Notes under the pieces: generated by a model
Told to the model about the DNA's origin: nothing
The model's database searches: none
What the model saw: the letters and a program-made list of their open reading frames with translations, nothing else
In this document: positions 7,336-9,954 of the stretch, in pieces
How positions within the stretch are numbered: position 1 is the first letter of the stretch
Layout: each line of letters opens with the position of its first letter
NCBI GenBank assembly: GCA_013335845.1
Contig: JAAXUU010000029.1
Location: 1-9,954 of the forward strand
Length of the DNA: 9,954 nucleotides
DNA from: Actinomycetota bacterium
GTDB taxonomy: Bacteria > Actinomycetota > Coriobacteriia > Coriobacteriales > RUG844
Reading direction: 5' to 3'
Made by a program: the position numbers and the translations under genes

Positions 7336-7409
7336 TGGAGGCGACGCCCAGATTCGAACTGGGGGTAAAGGCTTTGCAGGCCTCTGCCTTACCACTTGGC
7401 GACGTCGCC
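7336..7409 (-). tRNA. tRNA-Cys (anticodon GCA)
   Basis: This is a 74-base tRNA read from 7409 to 7336. The acceptor GGCGACG pairs perfectly with CGTCGCC, followed by discriminator U and an encoded CCA. The anticodon stem GAGGC/GCCTT holds the loop CTGCAAA with GCA (complement of 7375-7377), reading UGC and UGU. The T arm is CCCAG-TTCGAAT-CTGGG. Its 5' end lies only 4 bases after the U-tract of the preceding hairpin, so it probably depends on readthrough or processing of a transcript from the tRNA-Gly promoter. No clear promoter of its own is visible in the gap. Confidence 0.97.
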
Positions 7410-7413
7410 GTTC

Positions 7414-7464
7414 AAAAAAAGAGCCGGTCGAAAAAGTCCTATTTGGACCAAAGGACCGGCTCTT
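7414..7464 (-). terminator. Hairpin with U-tract between tRNA-Gly and tRNA-Cys
   Basis: The arms 7419-7429 and 7454-7464 pair perfectly over 11 bases. On the minus strand they are followed by a seven-U tract (7420 to 7414), the form of an intrinsic terminator. The 24-base interior holds a smaller stem (7436-7439 with 7445-7448). It begins 11 bases after tRNA-Gly and ends 4 bases before tRNA-Cys. It may be a partial terminator that sets the ratio of the two tRNAs. Confidence 0.75.
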
Positions 7465-7475
7465 CGATGATACGA

Positions 7476-7551
7476 TGGAGCGGACGACGGGATTCGAACC
7501 CGCGACCCCAACCTTGGCAAGGTTGTGCTCTACCAACTGAGCCACGTCCGC
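7476..7551 (-). tRNA. tRNA-Gly (anticodon GCC)
   Basis: This is a 76-base tRNA read from 7551 to 7476. The acceptor GCGGACG pairs perfectly with CGTCCGC, followed by discriminator U and CCA. The anticodon stem CAACC/GGTTG holds the loop TTGCCAA with GCC (complement of 7516-7518), reading GGC and GGU. The T arm is CGGG-TTCGAAT-CCCG. It is the first gene of a two-tRNA unit with tRNA-Cys. Confidence 0.97.
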
Positions 7552-7563
7552 GCGCAAGAAGGT

Positions 7564-7593
7564 ATTTTACGCAAACTCCACTGCTTAGCGCAA
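7564..7593 (-). promoter_or_regulatory. Candidate promoter of tRNA-Gly/tRNA-Cys
   Basis: Read on the minus strand, TAAAAT (7569 to 7564) matches five of six -10 positions. TTGCGC (7593 to 7588) is a -35 candidate 18 bases upstream. The expected start lies about 5 bases before the tRNA. One copy of the TTTACGC motif overlaps the -10 box. Confidence 0.5.
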
Positions 7594-7688
7594 GTCCTAA
7601 AACGCGAAATGTACAAAAATCTTCCGTTTGCTTGCGTAAACGGTGCATAGCATCATAAAACGGCAGCTTAGTTTACGTAGAGCGTAAA
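7566..7688. repeat. Scattered TTTACGC motifs in alternating orientation
   Basis: TTTACGC (7566-7572), GCGTAAAC (7634-7641), GTTTACG (7671-7677) and GCGTAAA (7682-7688) alternate in direction. The last two form an inverted repeat within a larger hairpin (7664-7697, 6+6 bp). The second lies in an imperfect palindrome, CGTTT...AAACG (7625-7642). They could be protein-binding sites near the divergent tRNA promoters. No regulator can be named. Confidence 0.35.
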
Positions 7689-7836
7689 TTGAAGCTGAAA
7701 ACCCTATCATTTGCATTCCCTGAAGAGAATATTAGCTGCTATCTCGATAATAATCCAGGATTTTCAGAATCGTATGTTCGCGGTGACCGTTGTCGGTACG
7801 GTCAAGAAATTGGGGTCTTTCCAAAAATATTACTTC
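7594..7836. other. Intergenic region between divergent tRNA units, no gene seen
   Basis: No convincing coding frame or known RNA gene lies between the tRNA-Gly promoter and the tRNA-Val promoter. It holds the TTTACGC motif cluster and a 7-bp hairpin (TGACCGT 7784-7790 with ACGGTCA 7798-7804, 7-base loop) without a U-tract. Confidence 0.5.
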
Positions 7837-7845
7837 TGGTATATT
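7837..7845 (+). promoter_or_regulatory. Candidate extended -10 promoter of tRNA-Val
   Basis: TG at 7837-7838 precedes TATATT (7840-7845, five of six matches). No good -35 is seen at the right distance, which is acceptable for extended -10 promoters. The expected start near 7852 is about 24 bases before the tRNA. Confidence 0.45.
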
Positions 7846-7875
7846 AATTTCTGCTGAGATTTTGGCAGCAGGCAC

Positions 7876-7950
<75 letters not shown>

Positions 7951-7960
7951 TAAGAATTCG

Positions 7961-8000
7961 CAGGTCAACAGGTGTAATTACTTGTTGGCCTGTTTGCTTT
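7961..8000 (+). terminator. Probable terminator of tRNA-Val
   Basis: The arms 7961-7973 and 7980-7992 pair over 13 bases (two of them G-T) around a 6-base loop and are followed by TTTGCTTT. It starts 10 bases after the tRNA. If the att core ends at the CCA, the hairpin is supplied by the element rather than the host. It could also shield the integrase 3' end from opposing transcription. Confidence 0.75.
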
Positions 8001-8021
8001 CAACGTTGTGAATGAACTGAA

Positions 8022-8043
8022 ATACGAAAATCATACGAAAATC
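8022..8043. repeat. Perfect tandem repeat of 11 bp, candidate arm-type integrase sites
   Basis: ATACGAAAATC occurs twice without a gap (8022-8032 and 8033-8043), 71 bases from the tRNA 3' end and 17 bases before the integrase stop codon. Short direct repeats at this position are a known feature of arm-type binding sites for integrases with an N-terminal arm-binding domain, which this integrase has. The repeat is certain; the role is inferred. Confidence 0.6.
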
Positions 8044-8060
8044 TTTTCAAAACACCTAAA

Positions 8061-9296
8061 TCAGACTGCTTTTAAAGATATAACCTGTTTGTTTTCCGAA
8101 TCACTTTCTTGCGATATTAGCGATTCGAAGAGAGTGGCCATTTTCTTGCCTTGATCCGGTTGCGACTGCTCATACATTCTCTGTGTGATAGCCGTATTCG
8201 AGTGCCCCAACCTATCCGAAACGGCCTTAGTGTCGTTCGTGTTGGCTAGGAGATGTGTTGCCTGGGTATGGCGCAATTCATGGAACGTGATTCCGAAGCC
8301 GTATTTCTTACAAAAAGTTCTAAACCAGCGGCTTAGATTATCGTACCCCAATGGCTCGTTTACGCTGTTTGTGAGTACATACGTCTTTCCGGTTTGAGCA
8401 ATGCCTTTCTCCAATAGCGTTTGACACTGTAACGCTTTATGAGCTTTAAGGCGCTCATTTGTTCGTGCATCAAGCACTATCTCTCTTTTGCTTGATTTCG
8501 TCTTTGGCTCCTTAACCTCAAACCTGTTACGAACTTGTTCAACTCTCAGCGTATGCTCCTCGAAGTTTATATGTTCCCAAAGCAATCCAAGCACTTCCTC
8601 TTTCCTCATACCGGTTGCAGCAGCAATTTGAGTTGCCATTATGCACGATTTGTTTTGCATCAAGCGTGTAGTATCTGATACCTGCGATTCGGTATAATCG
8701 GAGATTTCGGAGACCAAAAAAAGCCTATTTAACTCTTTGAGTGTAAGGATATGATGAACTGGAGTTTGTTTCTTTGGTTTATCTACACGATCGCAAGGAT
8801 TGGAGAGGATATACTCTGTTTTTGCGGCGCACGCTAGTGTTGTGTTCAATTGCTTGTGTGCTTCTGCGACGATGTTTTGCGACGATCGACCTGTGCGAGT
8901 TTCGTAATCTCCTGCAAGCTTCGAGTAAAAGCCGTCGATGATTGCTGGTGAGATTGCCGATAACTTCATATCTCCAATATAAGGTTTGATATGGTTCTTC
9001 GTTACACGCTTGTACGTGTCGCAGGTTGTCAAAGCCCACTGTTTCAAAGCTAGTTTTCTCGTTACCAGCTGATCAATGTATTCTGACAAGGTTACATCTT
9101 TTGTATCAAAAAACATGCCGTTTTCGAGTTCGCGTTTGAACTTCTCAGCCTCTGTCATTGCTTCTTGTTTCGTGCCGTGGAAAGTACGAGATTTTTTAAT
9201 GTAGTGTCCTGTGATGGCATCTTTTCCACAAGAATAAGTTACTTCCCAACGATTTTTTCCTAGTTTGCGCCAGCTTCCATTTCCGTTCACTTTCAT
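8061..9296 (-). CDS. int: Tyrosine-type site-specific integrase
   Basis: This is a tyrosine recombinase that would join element and chromosome at the tRNA-Val site and, with a directionality factor, excise it. From ATG 9296 it has 411 residues. Domains in order: an N-terminal AP2-like arm-binding domain (about 6-58, starting GNGSWRKLGKNRWEV), a SAM-like core-binding domain (about 67-130) and the catalytic domain (about 180-385). The catalytic residues are all visible: Arg231 in TGMRKEE, Lys265 or Lys267 in PKTKSSKR, His339 and Arg342 in HELRH, His365 in LGHSN and the nucleophile Tyr375 in RMYEQS. The architecture resembles integrases of Tn916-like elements and of Gram-positive temperate phages. 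The start is fixed by a near-perfect ribosome site. A further upstream ATG (9332) would add 12 residues with no such support. Codon use is AT-richer than in the genes before 7000, consistent with acquired DNA. Confidence 0.97.
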   Translation of the reverse strand: MKVNGNGSWRKLGKNRWEVTYSCGKDAITGHYIKKSRTFHGTKQEAMTEAEKFKRELENGMFFDTKDVTLSEYIDQLVTRKLALKQWALTTCDTYKRVTKNHIKPYIGDMKLSAISPAIIDGFYSKLAGDYETRTGRSSQNIVAEAHKQLNTTLACAAKTEYILSNPCDRVDKPKKQTPVHHILTLKELNRLFLVSEISDYTESQVSDTTRLMQNKSCIMATQIAAATGMRKEEVLGLLWEHINFEEHTLRVEQVRNRFEVKEPKTKSSKREIVLDARTNERLKAHKALQCQTLLEKGIAQTGKTYVLTNSVNEPLGYDNLSRWFRTFCKKYGFGITFHELRHTQATHLLANTNDTKAVSDRLGHSNTAITQRMYEQSQPDQGKKMATLFESLISQESDSENKQVISLKAV

Positions 9297-9301
9297 TGTT
9301 T

Positions 9302-9312
9302 TCACCTCCTTT
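9302..9312 (-). promoter_or_regulatory. Strong ribosome binding site of the integrase
   Basis: On the minus strand AAAGGAGGTGA is an extended match to the 16S anti-Shine-Dalgarno sequence. Its AGGAGG ends 8 bases before ATG 9296, which decides the start. Confidence 0.88.
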
Positions 9313-9340
9313 CGATGCTTTGAACTTTTCAAATATCCGA

Positions 9341-9360
9341 AACGCTCCTTTAGGTGCGTT
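9341..9360 (-). other. Hairpin between the zinc-ribbon gene and the integrase
   Basis: The arms 9341-9348 and 9353-9360 pair with one A-A mismatch around a TAAA loop. The stem includes two of the three bases of the upstream gene's stop codon. Only TTT follows on the minus strand, so it is at best a weak terminator. It may instead modulate transcription or translation of the integrase. Confidence 0.35.
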
Positions 9361-9943
9361 AGTCGGTGAGATTATCTCGTCTTGTCTTGCTTCGCTGATC
9401 TCGTTTCTTTTTTGCCTCCCTGCATCTATCACTGCAATATTTTGAATCTGATTTTGGCTGGTAATCTGAGTCAGGTGAGTTAAAAGACCGCTGCCTTTTG
9501 AATGGGTTCTTGCAGTTTTCATTTTGACAAATACGCCATCGTGCGGGATCTCTTACGGTCAAGAAAAGTTGATGGCAGATTGCTTCTGTTAAGGACATTT
9601 GGTCTCTAGCTGATAAATTCAAAGCAATCCGGAAGTCAAAAGCGTTTTCTGTATCAAGGCATTCCTTACGTGAAATACCAAATAACAGTTTTTCTCTTCT
9701 CTCTCCGAGACATTTCTGTATGTAGTAGTAATTGTGAATATCAGCTAAGTTCAATTTTTCGTTTGTATAGACATCAAGGGTTGCACGTATCGCTTGTTGC
9801 AATTTTTTTGCAGTATTCCGTAACTCTTTCGTCGAGATAACGTTACCTGTTATCTCGACATTCTTGGTCACCAACTCCTCGCAGAGATTAGCCGTCTCAC
9901 GAATTGCTTCGTAGTCTTTATCGTAGTCTCGTATTTCCCTCAT
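9359..9943 (-). CDS. Hypothetical protein with C-terminal four-cysteine zinc-ribbon-like motif
   Basis: The product is 194 residues and no named family is recognised with certainty. The N-terminal two thirds is charged and probably helical, without membrane segments. The C-terminus carries WRICQNENCKNPF (137-148) and KYCSDRC (168-174). Cys139, Cys144, Cys170 and Cys174 could bind one zinc, and a strongly basic tail (KKKRDQRSKTRR) follows. This resembles the CGNR-type zinc-ribbon layout, though the second pair is CxxxC and the GNR triplet is absent. A DNA- or RNA-binding role is inferred only. ATG 9943 is preceded by AAGGG at a short 3-base spacing. The same frame stays open to the window edge, so the true start may lie upstream. 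ATG 9943 also overlaps a TGA in another frame (ATGA), the pattern of translational coupling to a preceding gene. It lies 62 bases upstream of the integrase on the same strand. Confidence 0.75.
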   Translation of the reverse strand: MREIRDYDKDYEAIRETANLCEELVTKNVEITGNVISTKELRNTAKKLQQAIRATLDVYTNEKLNLADIHNYYYIQKCLGERREKLLFGISRKECLDTENAFDFRIALNLSARDQMSLTEAICHQLFLTVRDPARWRICQNENCKNPFKRQRSFNSPDSDYQPKSDSKYCSDRCREAKKKRDQRSKTRRDNLTD

Positions 9944-9954
9944 AAGCCCTTCAT

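Larger units (their letters stand above)
7951..9954. mobile_element. Left end of an element integrated at tRNA-Val; continues past the window
   Basis: After tRNA-Val the sequence becomes visibly AT-richer than the glycolysis region and contains a tyrosine integrase, a tandem repeat near the junction and a small zinc-ribbon-like protein gene. No structural phage, relaxase or conjugation gene is in the visible 2 kb, so whether it is a prophage, an ICE or another island is undecided. The right boundary lies beyond 9954. Confidence 0.75.

Noticed and set aside
7235..7658. Several 70-107 codon frames across the tRNA-Cys and tRNA-Gly genes
   Set aside because: They read through intact tRNA genes and terminators. 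Peptides such as RDSNPRPQPWQGCALPTE are a familiar artefact of translating tRNA genes.
9196..9522. 108-codon minus-strand frame bridging the zinc-ribbon gene and the integrase
   Set aside because: It overlaps both genes in another frame. Considered as an excisionase but its product shows no helix-turn-helix or other motif and no ribosome site was found.
9940..9954. Four-codon fragment ATG AAG GGC TTA TGA on the minus strand at the right edge
   Set aside because: Too short to call a gene. It may be the end of an upstream gene overlapping ATG 9943, but only 15 bases are visible.

Overview
The window is about 10 kb of a bacterial chromosome, most likely from an actinobacterium of the Coriobacteriia type. 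This is inferred, and only moderately supported, by moderate-to-high GC in the first 7 kb, a cofactor-independent phosphoglycerate mutase rather than the 2,3-BPG-dependent type of most other Actinobacteria, an actinobacterial-looking SecG, and tRNA genes that all encode their CCA ends. Species cannot be assigned from the sequence alone.

Positions 1-3915, + strand, carry a lower-glycolysis operon: pgk (start lost at the window edge), tpiA and gpmI, separated by only 17 and 19 bases. After a 79-base gap with its own candidate extended -10 promoter comes secG, a subunit of the SecYEG translocon, and then a strong intrinsic terminator. Next is a large lipoprotein solute-binding protein of the oligopeptide ABC-importer type (4024-5703) with no permease or ATPase genes beside it. 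tRNA-Leu(GAG) with promoter and terminator follows, then a cation diffusion facilitator gene (5989-6924).

Positions 6925-7950 are mostly RNA genes and signals. On the minus strand are tRNA-Gly(GCC) and then tRNA-Cys(GCA), each followed by a hairpin and U-tract. On the plus strand is tRNA-Val(GAC). Two stretches between the CDF gene and tRNA-Cys are unexplained: a possible short RNA ending in the 7064-7091 terminator, and a block of nested perfect inverted repeats downstream of a consensus -10 box (7128-7271). That block also holds a 42-codon open frame.

From about 7951 to the right edge the base composition becomes visibly AT-richer. The DNA looks like the end of an integrated element (ICE, IME or prophage; the type cannot be decided here) inserted at the 3' end of tRNA-Val. 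It has a tyrosine recombinase pointing toward the tRNA, a perfect tandem 11-bp repeat between tRNA and integrase that is a good candidate for arm-type integrase sites, and upstream of the integrase a small protein with a C-terminal four-cysteine zinc-ribbon-like motif. The rest of the element and the other att site lie beyond the window.
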